This document shows, piece by piece, positions 52,975-61,763 of a DNA stretch of 64,000 bases. Origin of the DNA: Pseudaeromonas paramecii (GTDB taxonomy: Bacteria; Pseudomonadota; Gammaproteobacteria; Enterobacterales; Aeromonadaceae); assembly GCF_039540575.1 (NCBI RefSeq), contig NZ_BAABFC010000001.1, positions 248,001-312,000 on the forward strand. Reading direction: 5' to 3'. Below the pieces are notes generated by a model. It ran no database searches. It worked only from the letters and a program-made list of their open reading frames with translations, and was not told the DNA's origin. The translations under genes and the position numbers were made by a program. The stretch's first letter is position 1. Every line of letters starts with the position of its first letter.

Positions 52975-53976
52975 CTAAAACCATTGCCTTAGATCCATCC
53001 CCTGATACAACTCCGCCACCTCGTCGGCATAGCCGTTGAATGGCAGTGTGGGCTGACGGCGGATGTCCAACAAACCCCCAGGACCTATGACCCGCTCGCT
53101 GGCCTGGGACCAGCGCGGATGATCCACCGCAGGATTCACATTGGCATAAAACCCATACTCATTGGGTGCAGCCTGACTCCAGGTGGTGGGCGGCTGGCTG
53201 GCCACCAAACGGATACGCACTATGGCCTTGATGCTCTTGAAGCCATATTTCCAGGGCACCACCAGGCGCAAGGGGGCGCCATTTTGGGGGGCCAGTTGTT
53301 TGCCGTAGAGCCCCAGCGCCAGCAGGGTCAGCGGATGGCGGGCCTCATCCAGCCGCAAGCCTTCCACATAGGGATACACAAGTCCACCGCCGATGCGGGA
53401 GCTGGCCTGACCAGGCATCTGCTTGGGATCATAGAGGGTTTCGAAGGCAACATAGCGGGCCGTCGGCAAGGGCTCCACCAGCGCCAGCAGCTGGTTCAAC
53501 TCAAAGCCGAGCCAGGGGATCACCATGGACCAGGCCTCCACGCAACGCAGCCGATAGATGCGCTCCTCCAAGGCAAAGCGTTGGCCGAGCTCCGCTACCG
53601 TCAGGGTCAGCGGCTTGGCCACCAGGCCGTCTATGGTCAGTGACCAGGGCTCTGTCACCAGCCCCTGAGCCTGCTTGGCGGGATCCCCCTTGCCCATGCC
53701 GAACTCATAATAATTGTTGTAGCCCAGCACCTTCTCTTCTGGCGTCAAGGGCAGCGCCGCCTGGTAGGCCGCCGGCTTGGCATGGGGCAGCGGCAAGCGG
53801 CCATCCGCTTTGGCCGGGGTCGAGAATAAATCCAGCAGGCCAGCCTGCGCCAAGGGGCTCAGGCTGGCGCCCGCCCCCAACAGCCCCAAGGCCTTGAGTA
53901 CCCTGCGCCTGTCGTGAAACAAGGCCTCAGGCGTCACTTGTGCCCGCAATCTGTGGTCTCGATCTGTCAGTGCCAT
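52975..53976 (-). CDS. msrP: Protein-methionine-sulfoxide reductase catalytic subunit MsrP
   Basis: Periplasmic molybdoenzyme that repairs oxidised methionines in envelope proteins. The 333-residue precursor has a Tat signal with RRRVLKALGLLGAG near 23-36. The molybdopterin domain has VLGYNNYYEFG and the Mo-ligand cysteine near 145 in RLRCVEAWSMVIPW. The C-terminal PLRLVVPWKYGFKSIK is a family mark. The gene leads the msrP-msrQ pair, divergent from yedI. Confidence 0.94.
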   Translation of the reverse strand: MALTDRDHRLRAQVTPEALFHDRRRVLKALGLLGAGASLSPLAQAGLLDLFSTPAKADGRLPLPHAKPAAYQAALPLTPEEKVLGYNNYYEFGMGKGDPAKQAQGLVTEPWSLTIDGLVAKPLTLTVAELGQRFALEERIYRLRCVEAWSMVIPWLGFELNQLLALVEPLPTARYVAFETLYDPKQMPGQASSRIGGGLVYPYVEGLRLDEARHPLTLLALGLYGKQLAPQNGAPLRLVVPWKYGFKSIKAIVRIRLVASQPPTTWSQAAPNEYGFYANVNPAVDHPRWSQASERVIGPGGLLDIRRQPTLPFNGYADEVAELYQGMDLRQWF

Positions 53977-54099
53977 GGCATTGCCTCAACCTGGGTTGTT
54001 TTACAGGGACCGTTTTTCCAGCATAGCAGCGGATGCTGGCTGGCAAGCGCCGCAGCAGGCCTTATACTGGTCGCCCCCCTAGATTGAGGAGTCTTCACC

Positions 54100-55020
54100 A
54101 TGGCCGGCACCAGCCTGCTCGCACTCTTGGATGACATTGCCACCCTGCTGGATGACATCGCCCTGATGACCAAATTGGGGGCCAAGAAAACCGCCGCCGT
54201 GCTGGGTGACGACTTGGCCCTCAATGCCCAGCAGGTCTCGGGGGTTCGCGCCGAGCGGGAGCTACCCGTGGTCTGGGCGGTGGCCAAGGGATCGCTACGC
54301 AACAAGCTGATCCTGGTGCCCTTGGCGTTGCTGATCAGCGCAATAGCCCCCTGGTTGATCCAGCCGCTATTGATGCTAGGCGGTGCCTATCTGTGCTTCG
54401 AAGGCATGGAGAAGGTGGCCCATGCCCTGTGGCCCAAGGCGGAGGCCCCCGAGGCGGCGCTGGCCCGCTTGCAAGAGCTGGCACAACAAACGGATCTGCC
54501 CAGCCTGGAGCAGCAGAAGATCCGCGGCGCCATTCGTACCGACTTTATCCTGTCGGCGGAGATCATCGTCATCGCCCTGGGCACGGTGCAGGGCAACGGC
54601 TTCTGGCTGCAACTGGCGGTGGTCTCCCTCATCGCCTTCTTTATGACGGTCGGGGTGTATGCCCTGGTGGCGGGGATCGTCAAGCTCGACGATCTGGGGT
54701 TCTGGCTGCAGAAGCGGCCGGGTGCCGGTAAGGCCACTCAGACGGTGGCGCTAGGCCTGATCCAGTTGGCACCGCGGCTGATGAAGGTATTGAGCGTGCT
54801 GGGCACACTGGCCATGTTCCTGGTGGGAGGCAGTATCCTGGCCCACGGCAGCCCCCATCTGCACCATGGCCTGGAACGGCTACAGGCGCATCTGCTTGAT
54901 GGGGGAGTGCTGGCCAGTCTCACCAGCCTGCTGTTTAACCTGAGTACCGGGTTACTGGCTGGCTTGCTGCTGATGGGCTTTCATGCCATCTGGCAGAGCC
55001 TGCGTAAGCAAGAGCACTAA
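54100..55020 (+). CDS. yedI: DUF808 membrane protein YedI
   Basis: A 306-residue inner-membrane protein of unknown function, the same size as E. coli YedI. It begins MAGTSLLALLDDIATLLDD and has VLGDDLALNAQQVSGVRAER and GAYLCFEGMEKVAHALW, all DUF808 hallmarks. Seven or so membrane helices follow. Its TAA stop is interleaved with the TAG of the convergent histidine kinase (overlap of four bases). Confidence 0.88.
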   Translation: MAGTSLLALLDDIATLLDDIALMTKLGAKKTAAVLGDDLALNAQQVSGVRAERELPVVWAVAKGSLRNKLILVPLALLISAIAPWLIQPLLMLGGAYLCFEGMEKVAHALWPKAEAPEAALARLQELAQQTDLPSLEQQKIRGAIRTDFILSAEIIVIALGTVQGNGFWLQLAVVSLIAFFMTVGVYALVAGIVKLDDLGFWLQKRPGAGKATQTVALGLIQLAPRLMKVLSVLGTLAMFLVGGSILAHGSPHLHHGLERLQAHLLDGGVLASLTSLLFNLSTGLLAGLLLMGFHAIWQSLRKQEH

Positions 55021-56921
55021 TCGATCGCTTCGGCCACCGGCTCTCGCACTGTCAACGGCAGGGTCAACACGAAGCAGCTGCCCTCCCCGGGCACCGAGCT
55101 GACCTTCAACGAGCCTTGCAGCACCTGGGTCACCCATTGGTGAACCAGGTGCATTCCCAAGCCGATATGCCCCTGATGCCGTCCTGAGGTCACGAAGGGA
55201 TCGAAGATGGTGGCCAGTTGTTCGGCACTCATGCCCACCCCATCGTCCCGCAGGCGGATCTCCAGTTGCTGCCGCTCCACCTTGCTGGCCTCCAGCCAGA
55301 GGTTGCCACCATCTTTTGGCAGCAAGCCATGCTGAACCCCGTTATCGATCAGGTTCTGCAGTACCTGGGAGAGCACGCCGGGGAAGCTGTGCAGCATCAG
55401 CTGGTCCGGTATCGTCACATGCAGCTGGACCGGCTGATGCTTGAGTAAGGGATGCAGGCTGGCCAGCAAGTCGTCGACGCACTGCTTAAGCTCAAACTTG
55501 TGCACCTGCTCCTGGGAACGATCCACCGCCAGACGCTTGAAGCGCTTGATGAGTCCAGCCACCCGCTGCAGATTGTGCAGGGCCAGACGCAAGCCCTCAT
55601 CACATTGGCCGACGAAGCGCTCCAGATCGCTGCGCCTTAATCCGCTGCTGAGCTGCTCTTCTAACTGGTGCAGCTGTTTGTGCAGGGTGGACAGGGTGAC
55701 CAGGGCCCCGCCGGTCGGAGTATTGAGCTCATGGGCGACGCCGGCCACCATCATGCCCAATGCCGAGAGCTTGCGGGTTTCCACCAGCTCGTCTTGCAGC
55801 AGCTGAGAGGTCTCATGGAGTCGGGCCAGATCCTCATAGGCTTGACGGAGAGCGGCCTGCTCTTTGGCAAGGCGATGACCCAACTGCCAACGCTCATGGT
55901 CGGCGCGGCCGATGCGATAGAGGACGGCGCCCCCTCCCAACAGACAGAGCAGACAGACCGCCAGGATGGGCGGCAGCAAGGCGGCATGAATTTGCGCCAA
56001 GCGCCCATCGTCCGTGGTGACCAGCAGATATAGATAGCGAGGCGCCTCGTCCTGATCTTCGATCTGAATGAGCGAGTAACTTAACCATTCGCCAGCCAAG
56101 GCTTGACCATTGGCATAGTGGTGCTGTCCCATCTGTTGCCACAAACGAGGGACTCTGACCGCCAGATTATTTTTCTCGGCATTGTATTGAAATCCCCAGG
56201 TGAGCCGTTTGTCGGGATGTAGCAGCCAATAGCCCTGTCCATTGAGGATCTCCAGGTGCATGCCATCGCTCACTGCCGTGCTGAGCCGCTCAAAGAGATC
56301 CGCCAGGTTGATATTCATCACCAGCAGCCCCGGCGCCAGCCCATCACCCACCCCCGTTCTCAGGGTGGCCCGCAGGGTTGGCTCGATGGGCTCGACTATT
56401 TTGCCGTGCTCCACGTTGAGATCGATCGGGGAAAAATAGACGTGCTCGGCGGCGACCTGCATCCCCTGACTAACATAGTAGCGATCGGCCTTGTTCTGCA
56501 GTTCGCTATCCGGCACCCGTAGCGCGCCCTTCGGGCCGATGTTGAGGCGGATCCGCTCCATGCCCTGCTCATCCAACCAGCGCAGTTGGGACACGCCAGG
56601 AACCACATTGACAAAACGGCGAAACAGACTCTCAATGCGCATCAGCTGCCAGCTGTCATCCGCCGGCAGACCCTGCCGCATGGCAGCAGAGCCTTTGAGC
56701 AATAACATCAGGTGACGCAGATGGGACAGCTCGGCGCTGATCTGGGTGATGCTCTGATTGACATAGGCCGTCTGCTCGGCGGTCACCGTTGCCAGGCGGG
56801 CATCGCGACTCTGGGTATAGGCAAAGGTGCCCCCCATCACGATCAACACCAGCAGCGGCAACCAGAGGCTGAACAGGCGCCAGACCAGGTTGGGCGGCTT
56901 GTTAAGTACCGACAAAGACAT
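55017..56921 (-). CDS. Membrane sensor histidine kinase
   Basis: A 634-residue two-component sensor. A membrane helix near 14-34 leads into a periplasmic Cache-type sensor (LSHLRHLMLLLKGSAAMRQ, then VYFSPIDLNVEHGKIVEP), with a second helix near 310-330. A coiled linker is followed by the H-box GVAHELNTPTGG with His397 and the ATPase motifs NLIDNGVQHG, DDGVGM, FDPFVTS and GLGMHLV. The ATG follows the stop of the EAL response regulator directly (TAGATG) with GGGAGAG upstream, so the two form one signalling operon. Confidence 0.88.
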   Translation of the reverse strand: MSLSVLNKPPNLVWRLFSLWLPLLVLIVMGGTFAYTQSRDARLATVTAEQTAYVNQSITQISAELSHLRHLMLLLKGSAAMRQGLPADDSWQLMRIESLFRRFVNVVPGVSQLRWLDEQGMERIRLNIGPKGALRVPDSELQNKADRYYVSQGMQVAAEHVYFSPIDLNVEHGKIVEPIEPTLRATLRTGVGDGLAPGLLVMNINLADLFERLSTAVSDGMHLEILNGQGYWLLHPDKRLTWGFQYNAEKNNLAVRVPRLWQQMGQHHYANGQALAGEWLSYSLIQIEDQDEAPRYLYLLVTTDDGRLAQIHAALLPPILAVCLLCLLGGGAVLYRIGRADHERWQLGHRLAKEQAALRQAYEDLARLHETSQLLQDELVETRKLSALGMMVAGVAHELNTPTGGALVTLSTLHKQLHQLEEQLSSGLRRSDLERFVGQCDEGLRLALHNLQRVAGLIKRFKRLAVDRSQEQVHKFELKQCVDDLLASLHPLLKHQPVQLHVTIPDQLMLHSFPGVLSQVLQNLIDNGVQHGLLPKDGGNLWLEASKVERQQLEIRLRDDGVGMSAEQLATIFDPFVTSGRHQGHIGLGMHLVHQWVTQVLQGSLKVSSVPGEGSCFVLTLPLTVREPVAEAID

Positions 56922-59156
56922 CTAGCGGCTCTCCCTCCCCTTGACCAAATACGACTCAGACCACACCAGCGCATCGGCCAGGGGCATGGGACGGGCAAAC
57001 AGATAGCCTTGTCCCAAGGGGCAGCCCAGTGCCAGCAGCTGATCGCGTTGTGCCTGAGTCTCCACCCCTTCGGCAATGATCTTGTAGCCGAAGCGGCTGG
57101 CGAGCCGGATGATCACCGTCACCAACTCATCACCGTATTCCGAAACCCCCATCTGTTGCACGAAGCTCTTATCGATCTTCAAGGTGGTTGCCTCCAGCTC
57201 CGCCAAGTGGGTCAGCGAGGAATAGCCTGTACCAAAATCATCGATGCTGATCTGCATGCCCATCTGGATCAGGCGATTGAGGTTTGGCGTGATCAAGTCA
57301 TACTCCTGCACCGCCTGGCTCTCGGTGATCTCCAGCTCCAGCCAGCATGGATCCACGCCAGACTCCTGGATGGTTTGCTGCAGGGTTTCAAAAAACAGTG
57401 GCCTCACCAGCTCAATGCCCGAGGCATTAAAGGCCACCGGCACCCGAATGCCGGCCTGATGCAGCGCCTTGATGGCATCCAGGGTCATGCGCAACACCTT
57501 GTGATCCAGCCGACCAATGAGCCCGGACATCTCGGCCAGGGGAATAAACTGATCGGGTCGAATGATCTTGCCCTCTGGGTGGCGCCAGCGCACCAGGGCT
57601 TCGAAGCCCACCAAGCTGCCGTCCGTCATTTGAACCTTGGGCTGTAATTCCAAAAACAGCTGATCTTCATTCAAGGCCAGACGCAGCTGACTCAGCAGGG
57701 AGTAACGCTCGGCGATCGCCTGCTCAATCTGAGGTTGGTAACGCAGGTAACCACACTGCCGGTAGCGGGCCATATCCAGGGTGCTGAGCGCCAGGTGCAC
57801 CAGATGATCCCCCGAGTGCGCCGCCAGATCCGGCACATCCCCCAACACCACCACACCCAGGGTGATGGCCAGACTATGTGCGCTGCCGGACAGCGTCAGT
57901 GGTGCCTCCAGCAGCCGGTCGAAGAAGCGTTTGTCATACCGATCCGATTGCGCCTGCAAGAGGCCGAAACTGGCCTCATCCATGCGAACAATCAAGGCAC
58001 CGGGCAAGGCCAGCTGCAACTTGTCATACAGGGCCTGCATCAGGGTCTGACAGAAGGCGGCGCCGAAGGTGACATTCATGTCGTTGACGTTCTCCACCCG
58101 CAGCAGCATCAACTGCGCCCGCTCCAAATCGCTTTTGCGCATGGTCTCCAGCTCATGGAGTAGCCAGTTGCCATTGAAACAGCCCAGATGCGGATCCCGG
58201 TAGGCCAGCTCCCCCAGCCGGTTGTAGAGGGCGACGTTGACGAAACCGGTACGCACATTTTCACAAAACACCTTGAGCAGACTGATCTGAGCCTCCTCCA
58301 GGGGGCGCGTGCAGCGCACCATGGTCATATAGATGCGCGGCTCTGGCGCCTCGCTGCCAAAGTAGAACACCGAATAATCGGGGAAAAACAGATGATCCTG
58401 GCTGCGGGCCGCCAGGCGAAAGGCTTCCACCATACTGGGTTCGGGCAGCACCTCTACCGAGGCACCGAGATATTGTCGGTAGGCGCCGCTGGCGGCAATG
58501 ATGGTGGAGGCAGCCTGCTGGCTCTTTGGCTGGTACTGGGTACAGACGATGCCGTGATTATCGTGATCCAGCAGCTGGCTGATCTCTTCGAGCACCCCTT
58601 GGGCAAAGCTGTCCAGATCCCGTTTGGCATACAGGTTATGACTGGCATCGATGAGCAGTTGCAGGCTCTGGCGAGCCTGCTGCAGCTGGGTCAGCTGCTG
58701 CCAGGTGCGGATGTTGCCGGTGATGATGGTGTGCAGGTGTTCGCTGGTCAGCTCGGACTTGCACCAGTAATCATCGATATCAAAGCGCCGCATCACATCT
58801 TCACGCGGCGCCATCCCCGGCTGGCCGGTGAGTAAGATGATGCGTACCGTGGCATTGCCCAGCACCTCGCGGATGGTGCGCACCAGTCGCAAGCCGGCAT
58901 CATCCTGCTCCATCACCACATCCAGCAAAATGACGCTCAGATTGGGGTATTGCGGGATCAGGCTCACGGCCTGGGCGGCGGACTGGGCCTTGAGCAATTG
59001 CAACGGCCGCCCGAGCACCTGCAGGTTGCGTAATGAAAAATGCAGGGTGGCCTGATACTGGGGATCATCTTCGACACTGAGCACCTGCCAGGCCCCCGTC
59101 ACAGACTCCAGCCCCTCATTCACTTCCGGCGCAAAACAGAACAGTTCCTTGGACAT
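56922..59156 (-). CDS. Response regulator with DUF3369-like, degenerate GGDEF and EAL domains
   Basis: A 744-residue c-di-GMP phosphodiesterase under two-component control. The receiver domain (about 20-150) has SVEDDPQYQ and the phospho-acceptor Asp79 in ILLDVVMEQDD. A helical DUF3369-like/GAF segment follows. The GGDEF domain around 390 is degenerate (MDEASFG in place of GGDEF), so no cyclase activity is expected. The EAL domain is intact: FEALVRW near 518, FNASG, ELEITES, IDDFGTGYSS, LKIDKSF, AEGVETQ. It should hydrolyse c-di-GMP. ATG 59156 has GAGGGT upstream. Confidence 0.9.
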   Translation of the reverse strand: MSKELFCFAPEVNEGLESVTGAWQVLSVEDDPQYQATLHFSLRNLQVLGRPLQLLKAQSAAQAVSLIPQYPNLSVILLDVVMEQDDAGLRLVRTIREVLGNATVRIILLTGQPGMAPREDVMRRFDIDDYWCKSELTSEHLHTIITGNIRTWQQLTQLQQARQSLQLLIDASHNLYAKRDLDSFAQGVLEEISQLLDHDNHGIVCTQYQPKSQQAASTIIAASGAYRQYLGASVEVLPEPSMVEAFRLAARSQDHLFFPDYSVFYFGSEAPEPRIYMTMVRCTRPLEEAQISLLKVFCENVRTGFVNVALYNRLGELAYRDPHLGCFNGNWLLHELETMRKSDLERAQLMLLRVENVNDMNVTFGAAFCQTLMQALYDKLQLALPGALIVRMDEASFGLLQAQSDRYDKRFFDRLLEAPLTLSGSAHSLAITLGVVVLGDVPDLAAHSGDHLVHLALSTLDMARYRQCGYLRYQPQIEQAIAERYSLLSQLRLALNEDQLFLELQPKVQMTDGSLVGFEALVRWRHPEGKIIRPDQFIPLAEMSGLIGRLDHKVLRMTLDAIKALHQAGIRVPVAFNASGIELVRPLFFETLQQTIQESGVDPCWLELEITESQAVQEYDLITPNLNRLIQMGMQISIDDFGTGYSSLTHLAELEATTLKIDKSFVQQMGVSEYGDELVTVIIRLASRFGYKIIAEGVETQAQRDQLLALGCPLGQGYLFARPMPLADALVWSESYLVKGRESR

Positions 59157-59278
59157 GGCACCCTCACTGTCGACCACAGGACAAAGACTGTCAGACCTAG
59201 CAACTGCCGAGTCCACTTGATCACTGTAGTCAGCCGGCACTGCTGTGCCCTGTCACTTCTGTCAGTTTCTCAAATGAC

Positions 59279-59300
59279 TCAGGGGCCCTGAGGCCCCTGA
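59279..59300 (-). terminator. Hairpin between ybcJ and the EAL regulator
   Basis: TCAGGGGCC/GGCCCCTGA with a CTGA loop lies 33 bp past the ybcJ stop. The U-tract is poor. Confidence 0.5.
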
Positions 59301-59332
59301 TGTTTGATACTGCTGTCGACATCACAAGATGA

Positions 59333-59545
59333 CTACTCGGTCACCGTCACCGACTGGCCTTCAAAGCCCACCACTTGCCCGGCCACTATCTTGCAGCGCT
59401 TGCGGGTCTCCACCTGACCATCCACGGTCACCAGACCATCGGCGATGGCCGATTTGGCATGGGCGCCGCTGTCGCTCCACCCCTGCAACTTGAGCAGATC
59501 ACACAGGGCCACATGAGGGTGTCCCGCCAGCATAAAGGTTTGCAT
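59333..59545 (-). CDS. ybcJ: S4-domain RNA-binding protein YbcJ
   Basis: A 70-residue S4-fold RNA-binding protein, the same length as E. coli YbcJ and highly similar: GHPHVALCDLLKLQGWSDSG and ETRKRCKIVAGQVVGFEGQS. The ATG at 59545 has AGGAG six bases upstream. Its RNA target is unknown; related S4 proteins bind rRNA or tRNA. It follows the phosphoesterase gene by 68 bp on the same strand. Confidence 0.9.
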   Translation of the reverse strand: MQTFMLAGHPHVALCDLLKLQGWSDSGAHAKSAIADGLVTVDGQVETRKRCKIVAGQVVGFEGQSVTVTE

Positions 59546-59613
59546 CACCAACTCCTCCCAACTCGAAGGCAGCGATTGTACCCCAGCGGACGGCCCACTC
59601 CCAGCCTGAACGC

Positions 59614-60405
59614 TCAGGCGGCGGATGGCTGTTGATGCACCGCCAGCTGGCGCTGCACCTCACTCCAGTGCAGCAGGGTGAGCTGGCCGTCCCGCTGCTC
59701 CAGCAAGGCGGTGCAGTTCTCCACCCAATCGCCGGTGTTGCAGTAGAGGAGGCCCGCCTGGCTGCGCAGATCCGGCGCATGAATGTGACCGCAGACGATG
59801 CCATCGAGCCCCCGTTCCCGGGCCTCATGCACGGCCGCTCGCACAAACCGCTCCACCGCCTGCTGGGCCAGTTGCACCCTATGCTTCAGGAAACTGGCCA
59901 GGGACCAATAACTCAGGCCGATGCGACGGCGGCCATAGTGGCTCCAGCGGTTGAGCCACAGCAGCAGATCGTAGCCTCTGTCCCCCAGCCAGCTGGTGAA
60001 ACGCCCCACCATGACGGCCCCGTCAAACTGATCGCCGTGAATGAGCAGCAGCCGTTTGCCCTGGGCCGTGGTGTAGACCCACTCCTCCTGCAGCTCGACC
60101 CCCAGCAGCTGACTGCCGACAAACTCCCGCAGCGCTGCATCGTGATTGCCCGGGATATACATCACCCGGGTACCGCGCTGGGCCAGGGCTCGCAGCGCCA
60201 CCAGCACCGCCTGATGACTCTCAGGCCAGTAGGGTTGCCGCTTGAGGGACCACAGATCGATCACATCCCCCACCAAGAACAGCTGCTCGGGGCGCACCTG
60301 AGCCAGTAGATCGAGAAGGTAGTCGGCCTTGCAGTCCTTACTGCCCAGGTGCAGATCGGAGAGAAACAGGGCGCGGCAAAAATAGAGGGGGCTGACGGCA
60401 GACAT
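59614..60405 (-). CDS. UDP-2,3-diacylglucosamine diphosphatase-like metallophosphoesterase
   Basis: A 263-residue calcineurin-like phosphoesterase. The metal motifs are FLSDLHLGSKDC, LVGDVIDLW, PGNHDAALREF, LLIHGDQFDG and CGHIHAP. This set, with DLHLG and the two-histidine CGHIH, fits the LpxH/LpxH2 group that cleaves UDP-2,3-diacylglucosamine in lipid A synthesis. It differs from classical LpxH in length and in the RWSHYGRRRIGLSYWSL insert, so it may be the second paralogue. The ATG at 60405 has AAGGAG six bases before. Confidence 0.78.
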   Translation of the reverse strand: MSAVSPLYFCRALFLSDLHLGSKDCKADYLLDLLAQVRPEQLFLVGDVIDLWSLKRQPYWPESHQAVLVALRALAQRGTRVMYIPGNHDAALREFVGSQLLGVELQEEWVYTTAQGKRLLLIHGDQFDGAVMVGRFTSWLGDRGYDLLLWLNRWSHYGRRRIGLSYWSLASFLKHRVQLAQQAVERFVRAAVHEARERGLDGIVCGHIHAPDLRSQAGLLYCNTGDWVENCTALLEQRDGQLTLLHWSEVQRQLAVHQQPSAA

Positions 60406-60541
60406 GGGCATCTCCTTGCTGGCTGCGGACCCGTTAAGGCTGCGACAGCCGGATGATGCCCAGGTGACATGCCCATGACCTTTTGATGTCAATTTAGCCG
60501 GGGTCTCCCGCTGGCTACCCGACAGGCTGGGCCCAACAGAT

Positions 60542-60567
60542 GAAAAAAGGCGCCGTCCAGCGCCTTA
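60542..60567 (-). terminator. Intrinsic terminator after nemA
   Basis: AAGGCGC/GCGCCTT with a CGTCCA loop is followed on the minus strand by a T-run (TTTTTT) ending the nemA transcript. Confidence 0.82.
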
Positions 60568-60584
60568 CTGTCGACTCAACCGGT

Positions 60585-61625
60585 TTACACCAGGCTGGTG
60601 AGCATGCTCTCGTCGTAGGCCACCAGGGGCTCGCCCTGCTGCAGCCGGGCCACATAATCCGGATTGGCGATGAGCGGCCGGCCGATGGCCACCAGATCGA
60701 AGCGCTCGGCCAGGATGGCTTCCTGGGCGGACTGCGGGTTGTAGTTACCCACACCCACCAGATGCCCCTGATAGTGGGCCCGCAGATAGTCACTGGCGCG
60801 GCCGCCCAGGTAATCGAAGGTCAGGCTGTCATCGAAGATCCCCAGGTGCAGGTAGGCCAGCTCTCGCTCGTTGAGCTCAGCCAGCAGGTGATCGAATACG
60901 GCACGATCCCGCGCGTCCCCCTTCAGGTGGGCATAGCCACCCGGGGAGAGACGCAGCCCCACCCGCTCACCACCGATCTGCCGGCACACCGCATCGACGA
61001 TCTCCAGGGCGAAGCGCGCCATCTTCTCCGGGGTTCCGCCGTAGCCATCCTGCCGCAGGTTGGTCTCGTGGTGCAGGAACTGATCGATGAGATAACCGTT
61101 GGCGCCGTGGATCTCCACGCCATCGAAGCCGGCCTCCCGCGCATTGACTGCCGCCTGGGCATATTGGCTCACCAACTCGGCAATTTCGGCCTCACTCAGG
61201 GCGCGGGGCAACTCGTAGTGCAGCTCGCGCATCCGCGGCAAGGTGCCCTCCCAGGCTACCGCCGACGGCGCCACCGGTGTCTGGCCATGGAAAAAGGAGT
61301 GGGAGATACGCCCCGTGTGCCACAGCTGGGCGAAGATCTTGCCGCCCTGGGCATGAACGGCATCGGTCACCAAGCGCCAGCCGGCGATCTGTCCGGCACT
61401 GTAGATGCCGGGGGTATTGGGATAGCCCTGGCCGTCAGGCCGAATGATGGTGGCTTCGGAGATGATGAGCCCCACCTGGGCGCGACGGGCATAGTAATCA
61501 GCCATCTGCTGGGTGGGCACCAGACCGGGGCCGGCCATGCAACGGGTCAAGGGGGCCATCAGGATACGGTTGGCCAGGGTGAGGGTGTCGTTGAGCACAT
61601 AGGGTTCAAGCAAGGTGGCGGTCAT
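60585..61625 (-). CDS. nemA: Alkene reductase / N-ethylmaleimide reductase (old yellow enzyme)
   Basis: FMN- and NADPH-dependent enzyme that reduces electrophilic alkenes, nitro compounds and maleimides. The 346-residue barrel has APLTRCMAGPGLVPTQQMAD, the His/Asn substrate pair in EIHGANGYLIDQFL near 177-190, QDGYGG and RFALEIVDAV. The C-terminal ALGRPLIANPD-like segment AIGRPLIANPDYV is typical. ATG 61625 has GGAG upstream. It is divergent from a TetR regulator, with two matching palindromes in between. Confidence 0.9.
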   Translation of the reverse strand: MTATLLEPYVLNDTLTLANRILMAPLTRCMAGPGLVPTQQMADYYARRAQVGLIISEATIIRPDGQGYPNTPGIYSAGQIAGWRLVTDAVHAQGGKIFAQLWHTGRISHSFFHGQTPVAPSAVAWEGTLPRMRELHYELPRALSEAEIAELVSQYAQAAVNAREAGFDGVEIHGANGYLIDQFLHHETNLRQDGYGGTPEKMARFALEIVDAVCRQIGGERVGLRLSPGGYAHLKGDARDRAVFDHLLAELNERELAYLHLGIFDDSLTFDYLGGRASDYLRAHYQGHLVGVGNYNPQSAQEAILAERFDLVAIGRPLIANPDYVARLQQGEPLVAYDESMLTSLV

Positions 61626-61645
61626 GATTAGCTCCAGGCTGATTC

Positions 61646-61661
61646 TTGAATGGCCATTCAA
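61646..61661. promoter_or_regulatory. Palindromic operator 1 (nemA side)
   Basis: TTGAATGGCCATTCAA is a perfect 16-bp palindrome 21 bp upstream of the nemA ATG. It is the likely binding site of the adjacent TetR regulator. Confidence 0.7.
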
Positions 61662-61691
61662 AATCCTTTCAGCCCGGTTTGCAACTTATTT

Positions 61692-61707
61692 TTGAACGCT
61701 CATTCAA
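61692..61707. promoter_or_regulatory. Palindromic operator 2 (regulator side)
   Basis: TTGAACGCTCATTCAA has the same TTGAA...TTCAA arms as operator 1, 46 bp away centre to centre. It is 57 bp before the regulator ATG, so autoregulation is likely. Confidence 0.65.
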
Positions 61708-61763
61708 GATTATTGGAGGCCAGCAGCAACTAGGGTACACTGATTGCCCCAAGAGGAGACACC

